NCBI GenBank assembly: GCA_963281155.1
Contig: CAUJLY010000003.1
Location: 6,510,001 to 6,574,000, forward strand
Reading direction: 5' to 3'
Length of the DNA: 64,000 bases
Source of the DNA: Rhabditophanes sp. KR3021
Taxonomy: Eukaryota; Nematoda; Chromadorea; Rhabditida; Alloionematidae
In this document: positions 20,126 to 31,201 of the stretch, one piece after another
How positions within the stretch are numbered: position 1 is the first letter of the stretch
Layout: each line of letters begins with the position of its first letter
Program-made: the position numbers and the translations under genes
The notes under the pieces: model-generated
Seen by the model: the letters and a program-made list of their open reading frames with translations, nothing else
Told to the model about the DNA's origin: nothing
Database searches by the model: none

Positions 20126-21076
20126 TTATATAATGTTTTTATGGTTAATTCGGTATCTATTGAAAAAATGAAATTTTAAAAAATATATAGACATCCCAAT
20201 AACATAAAATATCCATAACAGAACCAAAACTTTGTTAATAAAAAAGTTAAACCATGGATAATGAAACAAAGTCTTGTAAGTAGTAAGCGAAAGTGAGATT
20301 AAAGTGAAGCAAGGTGTGAGGAAGATGATTGAAAAAAGACCTTCGACAAAGAGAGTTTGGATAGCACTGCCGTTTTTGACGGAATTGAAGATTGATTTGA
20401 ATGCATTGAAATTGTGGATTTCTTTGGCTAGCAGGTAAGTAAGGATCAAAAGGGCGAGGATGTAGATTATATAGAGGGTGAAGTTGAGGTAGATGTAGAA
20501 GTTGAAGGTGTTGTTTTGGTCGGCGTGGAATGTTATCATTGAGAGAGTTGGCAAGTCTTCGATGGGGTGGTTTAGGGAAATGTTGTTGTAGAGGAAGGAG
20601 CTTTGTTCAGAAGTTGAAAAGGATGGGAAAATCAGGATTGGGTTTACTACAAAGGTAACTATTTGGATGATGACGATTACTACGTATATGTAGCAGAAGA
20701 ACTCCTTTAGCCTGGCGTTGCTGCAAAGCTGCTTGTATTTTTCACAGAATTGGTAGATTATGCAGAACAAGGTGGAGATTGATGTTATTTGAGCTGCCAC
20801 AATTGACAATTTTATTATAAATGTTGAAAAATATTGCACAGGTCCCCTAACTATCACCCCTATAATTGGTAAAATTGGCTGTGGTCTAATCCAAATTCCG
20901 ATCAAAAAAACATTCAAGCATTCCAAAGTCAGATAGCATTGTATCAACCTCTTAAGTGAAAACAATTTCTTAGGACATCTATACTCAAACAAATAAAGCA
21001 GTAGTAAATTAAGCAAAATGCTTATTGAACTCAGACAAGGTACAATCGTGCAATAAAATAAAGCCTGAGCCAACAT
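20126..21076 (-). CDS. Seven-transmembrane serpentine receptor, nematode chemoreceptor-like
   Basis: A single-exon frame of 316 aa starts at the ATG at 21076. Seven hydrophobic segments can be traced: residues about 5-30, 45-65, 80-115 (likely one helix plus flank), 135-160, 205-230, 250-275 and 285-305. The second extracellular loop (about 160-200) carries NXS/T sites (NNIS, NNT). Short Lys/Arg-rich cytoplasmic loops and a basic C-terminal tail (FHFFNRYRINHK) agree with a GPCR. There is no DRY motif, and the overall style fits the fast-evolving str/srh/sri-type chemoreceptors of nematodes. I cannot name the subfamily. Intronless form is unusual for this group. The gene is convergent with troponin T. 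Confidence 0.65.
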   Translation of the reverse strand: MLAQALFYCTIVPCLSSISILLNLLLLYLFEYRCPKKLFSLKRLIQCYLTLECLNVFLIGIWIRPQPILPIIGVIVRGPVQYFSTFIIKLSIVAAQITSISTLFCIIYQFCEKYKQLCSNARLKEFFCYIYVVIVIIQIVTFVVNPILIFPSFSTSEQSSFLYNNISLNHPIEDLPTLSMITFHADQNNTFNFYIYLNFTLYIIYILALLILTYLLAKEIHNFNAFKSIFNSVKNGSAIQTLFVEGLFSIIFLTPCFTLISLSLTTYKTLFHYPWFNFFINKVLVLLWIFYVIGMSIYFLKFHFFNRYRINHKNII

Positions 21077-22593
21077 CACTTTTTATCATAAAATACAAAA
21101 TGAAATATTATCTTTTCTTGAAACTTAAAATATATTTTTGAAAACTTCCGTTCAATACAATGTGCAACTAAATTATACACAAGTTATTATAATAACTTTA
21201 GATGGTAACAAAAGATTTGGGTATTTAAAAAGGTTGTTTGTTGTGCATTATTAAGTGAGGTATTTGTTTTTTTGCAGAGTAGGAATTGTTTGGGTCGAGG
21301 ATATTACGTTGGTATTTTTGATGTGATTATGTCTCGGATAACAAAATTAGAGGTTTGTTTTTTATTTGAGAGGAAGTTTTAATAGTCATTTAAGGTTATT
21401 GCATGACAACTAAATTCTACCCAAAGATATTTAATTTTACAATTTTTCATTGATGTGAGGATATTACAACTTATATCATAAATAATGCATACTGATATCA
21501 ATTTTTGTGCAAAATACATCTACGTTTCACTGAATAAAACCAAACAAAAAGAGTTAATAAATCATGCCCCAGGAAGCAATTATTTAGGTTAAACGATAAC
21601 CCTAGATCAGTTGGTTAATTATTTAAGCGAAGAGGTGTCATCACTCCTTCAAAGAAAACTGAAATTCTAATCATGATTGATAGTTATATTAGACAATTTA
21701 CGTTTTACTTGTGATTGGGACATTAAGAACAAAATAACATATCAAAATCAAGTCTAAACTACAGTTACCTGTTCATTTGTATGATTAGGTCCAAATATGT
21801 AATAATTGTTATGTTTTAAAACAAAAGATTGATGTTGCTTACTTAATTTCAATTTTATCAAAAAACAATTGACTTGTAAGCTTGAGTTATTTGCTGTTCA
21901 TTTGATTTTAATTTTGACTAATGCAAAAAATAGTTCTTTTTACAATATCCTCACATAATCTCCCAGAAAATTTATTGTAATGACCTCTAATGGAGCGACC
22001 ATAATTCTTCATTTCAACAACCAATTTAGTTGGTTCCATTGAATTAGTTGTTTTTTGCCTATCAATTATTCGAAACAAGTTTCGGCACGTATTTTAAGAG
22101 CAATCATAGTGTCATATTACGGGCGAGTCTGATTAACGAACTATCAAAATGAAGTTAAGACAACTTGAAATTGGTAGATCATTTGAGTATATTTTTACAA
22201 AAATGGAATAGATATGGTATAGTTTAATTCAGGACCATTCGATATAATTCAACATCTTATTTTAGGTAAAGCAAATGTTCATCCATTTTCGCTACACATA
22301 GTAAGAAGAAAAAATATCAAACAGCAAAAGTTGCAACAAAGTTTTATATTTTGCTTTTAAGATAATTGTGCTGATGTTAAAGAAGATTCCGTAAAAATTG
22401 ATTTGAGTACAATAAATTATTTGTTATATTATCGTTTTATTTTTCCGTTAATAAAGTTTTGTGTAAAGCATTTAACGCATACCGACTAAATTAAATGCAT
22501 GGTCCCACAAAGAACTTTATTGGCAATGTATTCGTGTGTAAACCAAGAAGCTTAATTCTACACTAGTTATTTACTACATTCCTCTCTGTAAAA
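21077..22593. other. Intergenic region between receptor and TAF8
   Basis: About 1.5 kb of AT-rich sequence between divergent genes. No open frame above background, no splice-linked coding exons, and no recognised RNA gene or repeat. Confidence 0.5.
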
Positions 22594-23581
22594 ATGTCCT
22601 TCTTCGACATCACAGACAAAGAACCCCCAACGGAGGATGAAGTTAATGAGGGTGTTATGAAGAATTTAATTGGGATAGTTATGCAAGCTAATGGTTATGA
22701 ATCTACTAATGAGAATATATTTACACTGCTTACTAATCTAGCCAAAACATGTAAGTTTGGCCTTAATTCGAATTAATAATCATTATCATTCAGATATTAT
22801 TGGTTTGGGTCAGACGGCTAAAAGGTACGGCGAGCATGCAGGAAGGACGGATATCAAGTTGACGGATATTCAGATGGCCTGTGTTGAAAATGGCCAAGGA
22901 TTGGAAGAAATTACAAAGTATATGGAGGATTTCTATTATTTATCTAATCATCCAATTGCCAGACCTAATTTTGCCACCATTGAAAATTGCCAGGTGATTA
23001 CGAAGATTGGAGAAAGACAAGTTGCCTCATTTGTTCCTCAATTTTTACCGCCTTTTCCTGATCCTCATACTTATATTCGAACTAAGATTCAGACCGAACC
23101 GGAATGTAACTATGTGAGTGTTCGGATTACTGAGGGCAACAATCTTAGAACGTCTCAAGAATCTGTACGTGATTATATGCTTCGAATTCATCCAACCATT
23201 CCATTATTTCCAAAGTATGTGGAAATGGCCAGGAAACAAGCGCAAACCGAGTACTACGATAAGAAGTTGGCAATCTGTAAGGATCATGTTCCTGATTTTA
23301 AAGCTAATTATATCTCAAACTATGGGGAGGGAAAGCCAAGCCTGGAAGATTTAGAAATGGCTGAGGAAGGATTTAAAAACCAACTAAGACTGCAAGGTCT
23401 AAATGAGCATCTATACTACACACCATTATCCGTCAAGCAACTAGTATTCGAAAAAGTCCCTACATACTCGCTCCTCCTAGAACCGCAACCTGAAGCCATT
23501 CCCTACCTCCGTGCCCTCCTTCCAAATGACATCAATGAAGAGGATGAAGAAGAAGAAAACGAGGCTATGGATGAAACATAA
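22594..23581 (+). CDS. TFIID subunit TAF8
   Basis: Exons 22594-22750 and 22794-23581, with a 43-nt intron, give 314 aa. Residues about 15-95 form a bromo-associated histone fold (VMKNLIGIVMQANGY, followed by a helix with YGEHAGRTDIKLTDIQMA). Near residues 140-150 comes PPFPDPHTYIRT, the TAF8 C-terminal signature that contacts other TFIID subunits. TAF8 pairs with TAF10 through its histone fold and helps bring TAF2 into TFIID for RNA polymerase II initiation. The C-terminus is very acidic (NEEDEEEENEAMDE). It is the first of three same-strand genes spaced about 285 bp apart. Confidence 0.88.
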
Positions 23582-23868
23582 CAATCTTTACACGCATACA
23601 CAGCCACACCGACTCTTTCCTACTACGCCTAATAGTAACAATATTCATAAAGACAGACAACGCCATATATTTTATATATGCACCACCACTCTACTATCTC
23701 AATCTTGCATTAAAATTTTGTGTTTTGACATTATTCACTTAATTTATTATTATATCACATACACTTATTTAATATTATTATCAATTTATAATACTCAACT
23801 ACCAACGCCGTGTACCTGTTTGTGTTTGTTTAAAGAGCACAACCAAATAGTGTTTGAAACCTGGGAAC

Positions 23869-25090
23869 ATGCCAAAATTATTGACATCCTTTTCTTTTGC
23901 AAATAAAAAAAGTTCAAAGCTGTTGTATGAGGATTATGTGTTTTCGAAGTCTTTGAATGATGTAAGTAAAAGAGTCGTTTACTAATACGTTGCTAATCTA
24001 AATTTGGTAATAAAAATGTTAATTATAGAATGTCAAACTGCCCAACTCGGATTACTTGGAAAACTTGACGGAGACGTTTGCTCTACTCGGCTATATGGTA
24101 ATTAAGATTGAACCAACGTATATCAAGCTCAGGAACCCATTCAAAGAAACTAAATTTCAACACCATATCTGTGCTGTTGGAACTTCTCAGGAATTACTCA
24201 TTTACGTCGACAAAGGTAGTGGGTTGTTATTAGATTTACAAGAACTAAAGGGAACTTCCTACCTTAGAAACAAACACCTTGACTTTAATGGAAAAATACT
24301 GGACTACATTTTTGTATTGAGCTTCTCAACAGGCAAAATTCAAATAGCCATGGAGAAGAAGGATTTCGACGAGTGGAAACGAGTTGTCCTTCAACTTTAT
24401 ACCGATGAGAAATTGACGAGTCTGGTGCAGAATGAGTATCATGAAAAATCACAAATGGATATTGAAGCGTTTTCGGAAATTGAGTTGGAAAGGACTTCTT
24501 CTTGTTCAGCTAAGAAAACTAACACTTCTCAAACGCCTTTTAATTTGAGGGGGCATTATCCTTCGTTTAAGAGACACTCTGATTATGACGGAGATATGGT
24601 GGCTGAAGTTACGCGATCTGCTAATTCTGGAAAAGATGCAGCAAATAAATGTAGGCTTCCTTTGGCTGGCTTTTCTCCTTCCTATATTGAATCTAAGATC
24701 GAGGTCTTTGAAAGAGAAAGTGTAGAAGCGATTGAGAAGGTTGAGGACGTAAATAGTTCTAGAACTACTGTGTCTTTGAAAACAGCTTTGTCTGTTGATG
24801 AAATCTTTGCTGCAAACGACGATGATCTCACCCAATCCTTTGCCTGCCTTATTGTCAAACAAGAACGGAAAAAGTCAATGCTAACACACACAACCAGCTT
24901 CGACCACTTAACTTCATCATCCAAAAAGTACCGCTCCTCCGACACCAAATATCCTAAAAAGCGTTTCCACAAACATCAACAACTTCCCGACCATCCAGTA
25001 ATCCCTAAAGGCATCGTCGCCAAAAGACGTTCCATCTTCGGCCACACCAAAATGTCCTCCATAACAGGTGTCGTTGAAACAAGCTTTTAA
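23869..25090 (+). CDS. Unrecognised 384-aa protein with PH-like N-terminal domain
   Basis: Exons 23869-23961 and 24029-25090, with a 67-nt intron, join in phase 0. Residues about 35-150 alternate short strands and end in a helix with DFDEWKRVVLQLY, the pattern of a pleckstrin-homology-type domain closing helix with its Trp. No family match came to mind. The rest (about 155-384) is Ser/Thr/Lys-rich and disordered, with several basic patches (KKYRSSDTKYPKKRFHKHQQ) and RRSIF-like phosphorylation-prone sites. No signal peptide or membrane helix. It could be a cytoplasmic adaptor; that is inference from the domain guess. It lies 287 bp after TAF8 and 285 bp before the GDP-fucose transporter on the same strand, so all three may share a polycistronic transcript. 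Confidence 0.6.
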
Positions 25091-25375
25091 TCAACCAAAA
25101 CCTACCTCCAGAATCTTACCCTAGAATGCATATTTCCTCCTAAAAATGACAACTTTTTGATTTGCATATCCAAGCACAAAGCCTCCACATTCTTCCTTTC
25201 ACGTATTTATAAATGAAATAAATGTGTTGCTTTGATTATTATATGTTGTTAACTAAAAGTCCTCGAACTTGATATATTTTTCATGAAAGTACACACATAA
25301 ACTTTAGTCATGGCTGTCAGTTATTGATGTGCTATTTGTTGCAACGTGTAAATAATATTATGTTTTAGAGTTGCA

Positions 25376-26515
25376 ATGACGTCAGTGGATGAGAAGACCA
25401 AGAGGCACCTCTATTTGGTGAATATAGTTACTATTTTTACAGCCGTGGCATGTTATTGGTAAATTTGGACTTTGAGTGTATCTTTTAATTACTTCTTGAA
25501 GGATCGTATCAATCGGACTAGTCTTCGTCAACAAATACCTACTAAGCAGTCCAGACCTCAAACTAAATGCTCCTTTTTTCATTACATGGTTTCAATGCAT
25601 TGTTACTGTCGGATTATGTTATTTCTTTAGCGCCCTTGGAGAATGTTTTCCCTCTGTAATCAAATTTCCTAAGTTACGATTCAACATGAGAAAAACAATT
25701 AAAGTCTTGCCATTGTCAATTGTCTTTGTTGCCATGATCACTCTTAACAATTTATGCCTTCAATACGTGGGCGTTTCTTTTTATTATGTTGGAAGGTCCC
25801 TAACCACTGTCTTTAATGTAATCTGCACCTGGATAATCTTATCCGAAAAAACTTCCTTTGCTGCTATATTTTGCTGCGGAATCATAATATCCGGTTTCTT
25901 ACTTGGAGTAGACCAAGAAAAAGCAAGCGGATCATTATCCGTATTTGGAGTCATTTGTGGAGTATTAGCTTCCCTCTTCGTCGCTTTATACGCCATTTAC
26001 GTCAAAAAAAAGCTACCCGTGGTCGATCAATCTATCTGGGACTTGACTTTGCTAAACAACATCAACGCCTCAATTCTATTCGTCCCACTCTTTCTACTAT
26101 CCAACGAACCTGAATCAATAGCCAATTTCGCCTACTTGGATTCACCTAACTTCTGGACATTCATGTTCGTATCTGGTTTCCTTGGCTTTATAATGGGTTA
26201 TGTTACGGGATGGCAAATTCAAGCTACAAGTCCATTGACGCATAATATTTCTGGAACTGCGAAGGCTGCCGCTCAGACCGTCTTAGGAGTAGTTTACTTT
26301 ATGGAAAGTAAGACGCTGTTGTGGTGGTTGAGTAATGGAGTTGTTTTGGTTGGATCAGGGCTTTATACGAAAGTTAGGTTTTCAGTAAGTTCTGCATTAA
26401 TAGAGGTTAAATAATTTATTTGTAGGAGATGAAAAATAAACATAATGAGGAAAAGGCAAAAAGTTCTGAGACTTCCTCCATTAATTCAAGGACAACGTCT
26501 ACAACTGTTTTGTAA
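25376..26515 (+). CDS. GDP-fucose transporter (SLC35C1-type)
   Basis: Exons are 25376-25458, 25502-26384 and 26426-26515, giving 351 aa. It moves GDP-fucose into the Golgi lumen, in exchange for GMP, to feed fucosyltransferases. About ten hydrophobic segments are visible. Strong SLC35C1 matches include VNKYLLSSPDLKLNAPFF, LPLSIVFVAMITLNNLCL, YVGVSFYYVGRSLTTVFNV, GFLLGVDQEKASGSLS, LTLLNNINASILF, GYVTGWQIQATSPLTHNISG (split by convention here), and SGTAKAAAQTVLGV near the C-terminal helices. Residues after about 322 form a short, Ser/Thr/Lys-rich cytosolic tail. The gene follows the PH-like protein by 285 bp; an AATAAA lies near 26530, and the convergent Ly6 gene starts its 3' end at 26567. Confidence 0.93.
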
Positions 26516-26566
26516 ATTGGCAATTATATATAATAAAATAAACTATTTGTTGCATTTATATTGTTA

Positions 26567-27098
26567 TTAATACCATACTTGAATTACTGCATTACTTTCT
26601 ACTGGATAAACATGATTTCTTTCGTTTGTTGAAAAAATTTTGTAGGCAAAACAAAAAGCAAATATTGAAAAGTAGAAAATTGCTACACATGGCGTAAGAT
26701 AATAACTCACTAAGTTTGATAATTTATCGGGATAGTGCTTCATAGTATTATTAAAGTTGTTTGATCTTGGATTAGTGTTATTTTTTGGTGGAAGCAGATT
26801 GATATTGCATAGATTTTCAAAACAAACAGTTATATTTTTGTCATTTTTATTACCTTCCCGAACACATCCTTGGATCATTATTTCACCATCCTTTTTCTCT
26901 GTAAAGCAACCGATTCTTGACTGGCATCTTCTTAGACAATTTGAGTGTGAATATTTTGTTTTGCAACAGATATGGATTTTGACTATAAGAGAGTTAATTA
27001 GTAAACACTAAGGAGTATTCATTACCCTTTAGCTGTACACGATCATTTCTGACACTAAGTGCAAGTGCCAAAATAATAACTGGCACACTGAAGAACAT
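26567..27098 (-). CDS. Ly6/uPAR-like small surface protein (162 aa)
   Basis: Exons 27098-27026 and 26982-26567 (minus), with a 43-nt intron. A signal peptide (MFFSVPVIILALALS) is followed by a Cys-rich domain: ICCKTK, NCLRRC, GCFTE, GCVREG and a closing CFENLCN. The pairing of cysteines and the final C-x4-CN is the signature of the Ly6 three-finger fold. A hydrophobic stretch near the C-terminus (LTPCVAIFYFSIFAFCFAYK) with a polar tail after it indicates a transmembrane anchor rather than a GPI signal. Several NxT/S sites are present. The function is unknown; nematode Ly6 proteins include GPI- or membrane-linked receptor modulators. A second protein of the same kind lies about 780 bp upstream on the same strand. 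Confidence 0.68.
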
Positions 27099-27879
27099 TT
27101 TACGCTTTCAAATGAGTAATCTCTGTAAAAACAATCAGATGATTATTTAAATAACAATATGGAACGAGTAACCATTCGCCTGCTAAGAGCTATTTCCTGA
27201 CAAACGCTTTGTATGCACTCAAAGTACTAATTGTAACATTTAATCAAGAACTTCTTACCTTGTATAATATTATGCAAAAATGTAGTAAAGAGATGCAAAA
27301 TAATATGGAGACAACAGGAGAGTAGGGTCACCTTTTATTAATAGTAACTGTTGTTGAAACGACCGCTACTTTTTTAAACCTAAAAAATGTTGTTACCTGT
27401 TAAAAATTGTACATACAATTGTTTTTTAGGCAAGTTATGCATTGGCATCGTAGTTGTGTAGTCTAATTTTAACGCACATCCGTATTATATCATGGGGCTA
27501 CAACACGACTAGAGTAGGTTATATTTATGTGATCTCAGTTGAAATCTGCACATCCTTATGTAATGTTGGAAGCTTAGTAAAGTAAGTATAGCTAAAACAA
27601 AATATTTTGAAACTTCAAAGAAGATCATCATAATAAAATATCAATTGTATAGATCGTGTTTGTTCAGTTTATTGATAGATGCAAGTTAAAAGCTAAGTTT
27701 ATAATTTTTTAATCTTTTGTTTGTCAATTTTAAATGATAAAGTTCAGTTGTTATTTATTTTGGAAAATTAGTACAATAGATAATACATACTTGATAAAGG
27801 ACAATAAAAATTTAAATTGAGCTTCAAGTAACTGTATCCTTTCAATATATATGGGGTTCTGTTCTTTTCTTTCGGATTT
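27099..27879. other. Intergenic region between two Ly6-type genes
   Basis: About 780 bp, the promoter side of the gene ending at 26567 and the 3' side of the one starting at 28477. Nothing else was recognised. Confidence 0.45.
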
Positions 27880-28477
27880 TTATGTAGCACTTTCAATGTC
27901 CATAAGAGGGTATGATGAATCACTAGGTGAATTAGCAGTTTCTTTATTACTATAAATGTTTTCACCAAGCTCAATCTTATGAGATTGATTTTTTGAATAT
28001 TTTCTAGCTTTAATGAACCAGCAAATGAACCAGCAAATTAATAAAGTTGCGACAATACAAATTAACATTAATACAAAAAGAATATTGTGCCAATATTCAG
28101 CAATGATGCACCAATATTTAGCAATAATCCACCAATATTTAGTCTCTTTTTGTATTACGTTACATAAGTTTTCTTCACAATAGTAAACATTTGGATCTTT
28201 ACAAACATCAACCTTGTCAATCTTGCTTGATAAACAACCTTGATTATGGCTCTCTGTTCCATTGAAAAAAGATGTCCTATGAACACATAATTCGCCATAA
28301 CATGTTTTATTGCAATTAGGGCTTTTATCGAGGCATTTATAACATTCGTAGCGTAAATCTAAAAATTGATCATTTAATAAATACACATTCTTTGGCTTAC
28401 TTACCTGTTTTTTTTGCTGGCAACATGAAAATTGGAATGGCTATTAAAACCAAAGATATAGCAATAACTTTTTTCAT
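27880..28477 (-). CDS. Ly6/uPAR-like surface protein with repetitive juxtamembrane segment (183 aa)
   Basis: Exons 28477-28405 and 28358-27880 (minus), with a 46-nt intron. Signal peptide MKKVIAISLVLIAIPIF. The Cys-rich domain begins YECYKCLDKSPNCNKTC and ends YYCEENLCN, again the Ly6 closing motif. After it comes a repeated KYWWIIA-type segment (three imperfect seven-residue units ending EYW), then a transmembrane helix (ILFVLMLICIVATLLICWF). A cytosolic tail of about 35 residues carries Ser/Asn-rich and basic segments. The function is unknown; the layout suggests a single-pass receptor or receptor modulator. The fold, intron position and phase match the neighbour at 26567-27098, so the two probably arose by tandem duplication. 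Confidence 0.68.
28090..28145. repeat. Three imperfect 21-bp tandem repeats in a coding exon
   Basis: Units begin at about 28090, 28111 and 28132 with (A)CCAATATTYAGCAAT-type sequence. Being a multiple of three, they add seven-residue units between the Ly6 domain and membrane helix without breaking the frame. Confidence 0.7.
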
Positions 28478-31201
28478 TTTGATAGGTGTATTGATTATGA
28501 TTGAATATTTAAGGAATGATTTTTCGAATAATTTTTATACATCTCTTATCAAACTCGCAGTAACAAGAGCGAGTCCATAAAAAAAGATAAGAAACAAAAG
28601 TGTAATTTAAGCTCCTTAAAGACATTAAATATGAATCATCTTTTCATGTCATAATTTTTTCCAAATTGATTAATTGTACAATTCGAATTTGTAATAATGA
28701 ATTTATTTATTATTAATTTGAATAATAGAATTTTATGCGATAAAATTGCTTTTAAATAAATAGTAAGTTCAAAAATACATTAATAAAGTGTCAGTACATT
28801 AGAAGTGATAAAAAATTGACATTAATGAGTTTTTAAGTTGCATCATTCTAACGATAAAGAATATGACGAATGCAACCTTAAAGTGTTTTATATGATGTTC
28901 GACATTTTATCTCCAATTCATTATTGTTAATCGAAAATGGAACTAACAATCTATTTATTCAATAAACATCAACTTTAACAAATTGATAATAAAAGTTAAA
29001 AAAGTATGGATGCTGCAGTCAACGAAGCAATTGCTCCAGACTATTTGATTTTCCATAATTTCATTATCCTCAACATATAATTGTTTATAAGCAGTAAAAA
29101 TCTCTTCTTTATTAAAAATTACATAAAGACAAAGACAATTTATAGGCTAACTCGGCATGACAAACGTTGGCTATCTTTTTAACCTTGGATCAACTAAGTG
29201 GACGTTGAATCTAAAGTGTAAAACAAAATCTACACTTAAATATACTCAAATTATGTACAATTAACATGCATATCATTGTTGCTCTTGATCACAGACTCCG
29301 GCTGTCTTTGATTTTATACACACCAATTCTTATAAGCTATGATAAGTCTCTAAACGATTTGATGAAATCCACCGTATATGATGGCTATATATAGATAAGA
29401 TTTAGCACGCGAAAATTGAAGGAGTTACTTATAAATGCTTGTATAGCATGTGTATATGACAACCGTTATGTTTCAAATTCAACCCATTTATTATATGACA
29501 ATAAGAATAATTGTATGTAATCTCTTTTTATTTAAAAATAATATTCTTTACTAAGGATTCACACTCAAACCTGACACTAATATTGAGGAACCGTCAATTA
29601 TTACAGCAATTGGTCAACCTCACATGAATGATACTTGTGTACCACAAATGTATCAGTTAAAGCAGCACTGGCTAAAAATTTGAAGAATATTTTAATCATT
29701 CTCTGAATGAAACCGTCTCCAACTATGAAGTATGAATGCCCTTTGTTATCAGACAACATTCAAAGACCCTAATAATGCCATATGTTTATAATTTCCGAGG
29801 ACATTTGTTGGGAATACCTTTTGAGGGCAAAAATGAATTAAACCGAATTATTGAAAATTTACCAAAAGAATATTTTTACAATCTATTCATCTTTGCTTTG
29901 AAAGTAAAAAAATTGTAATTGTTTCTCACTGTCATTATTCAGAATTAAAAAGATAGGATAAATTTCCTTCTAAAAAACAACTGATGACTTCGCTAAAAAA
30001 ATCACGAAAAAGCTTCTTAAAGTGTTTAGTACATTCCTTTTATATGCTTTCTGTAGCATTCCAAGGTTTATAATATTTGCACGATTGTTTAAAATGAATA
30101 ACTGTTTATGTCAATTACTGGCTTAAATTAATACTTTTTATTCGCGTTTCTAAATTTGAAGAATCTTGACACGAATTCTTTGGTACGTAAAGTGTCTATT
30201 TTACTTTGAATTTTGTCTTTCCCAAATCAAGACCGAAACATGATAAAGATCATTACGGGGACCTGGTTGAGTAACCTACAACTTTTCTGGCCTTGTTAAG
30301 AGTAGGATGGAATTAAAAGCAATACCTGAACAAGTAAGTTTCCAAAACATCAACGAAGGTTAAAGCAACATTTTATGGTTAGAGACTAAAATAAAGATAC
30401 GCAACGAAAATGGGATTCCAATAACATCTACATCAAAGTATGAGCTTTAAAACTGTAAAGTAATAAAAAGGAAAACCTTCTTCAAAAGCGGCACCTAATT
30501 CCGCAAACTCCTTTTTCCATCACTCTTAAAGTCGGCGTCGCTACGGGACGAACTTTGAATTAGTGTGAAGAAAGTGGTGAATCTTTAAGGATCCCCTAAA
30601 CTATTACTAAATCTTTGGTCACAAAGAATATAAAGCTCAATTGGCGATACACTCTATCTTGAGGGTTGCGTGGGTGACTTCAGTTCCCACTAACATCCTA
30701 TGGAAACAATTGATTTTGTTGCACTTACAATTCTGTCACTAAAAATATTGGGGTTTATAACAAAGATGAACCACTTTCGAGAAACCTTTGGTCATTATTA
30801 TTTAACTTCACCAAAAACTACGAGCATATAAATTGCCCTTAACCACTAAAAACAATTACTTTTTAATCAGACGGTAAAATGCGTATTATTATTTGATTTA
30901 TTATTAAATAAAAAATATGTCAAAACAATGTGTAATTTTCTTTTATATCCATGTATTTCCACAAATATAACTTTATTTTGATTGGTTGTTCTTTTTTAAT
31001 AGTAGTAGGAAAGTATGTAAAGTGTGTGTGTATGTGTATATGGTGCTGTATGTTTGTCTGGTCAGAAATAAAAGGAGTTTCTATTTTTTAATACTAGTCA
31101 ATACATTTCTTTTGAATGAGTCTTGTACAAATTTTCAAGTTATTGTAGAGAGATCAGAAAAGTAATTAATTAAGTTGTTTGAGAGTAGAAGAGAGTGGTA
31201 C
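28478..31201. other. Long intergenic region with possible gene relics
   Basis: About 2.7 kb. Between about 29270 and 29400, and 30200 to 30800, short stretches have less AT bias and read as plausible peptide in broken frames (for example VALDHRLRLSLILYTP and KVGVATGRTLN). Stops interrupt them and no splice pattern rescues them. A 60-codon frame at 29736 is isolated. I would treat these as decayed sequence of unknown origin. The right end is the 3' side of the PBX gene. Confidence 0.3.
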
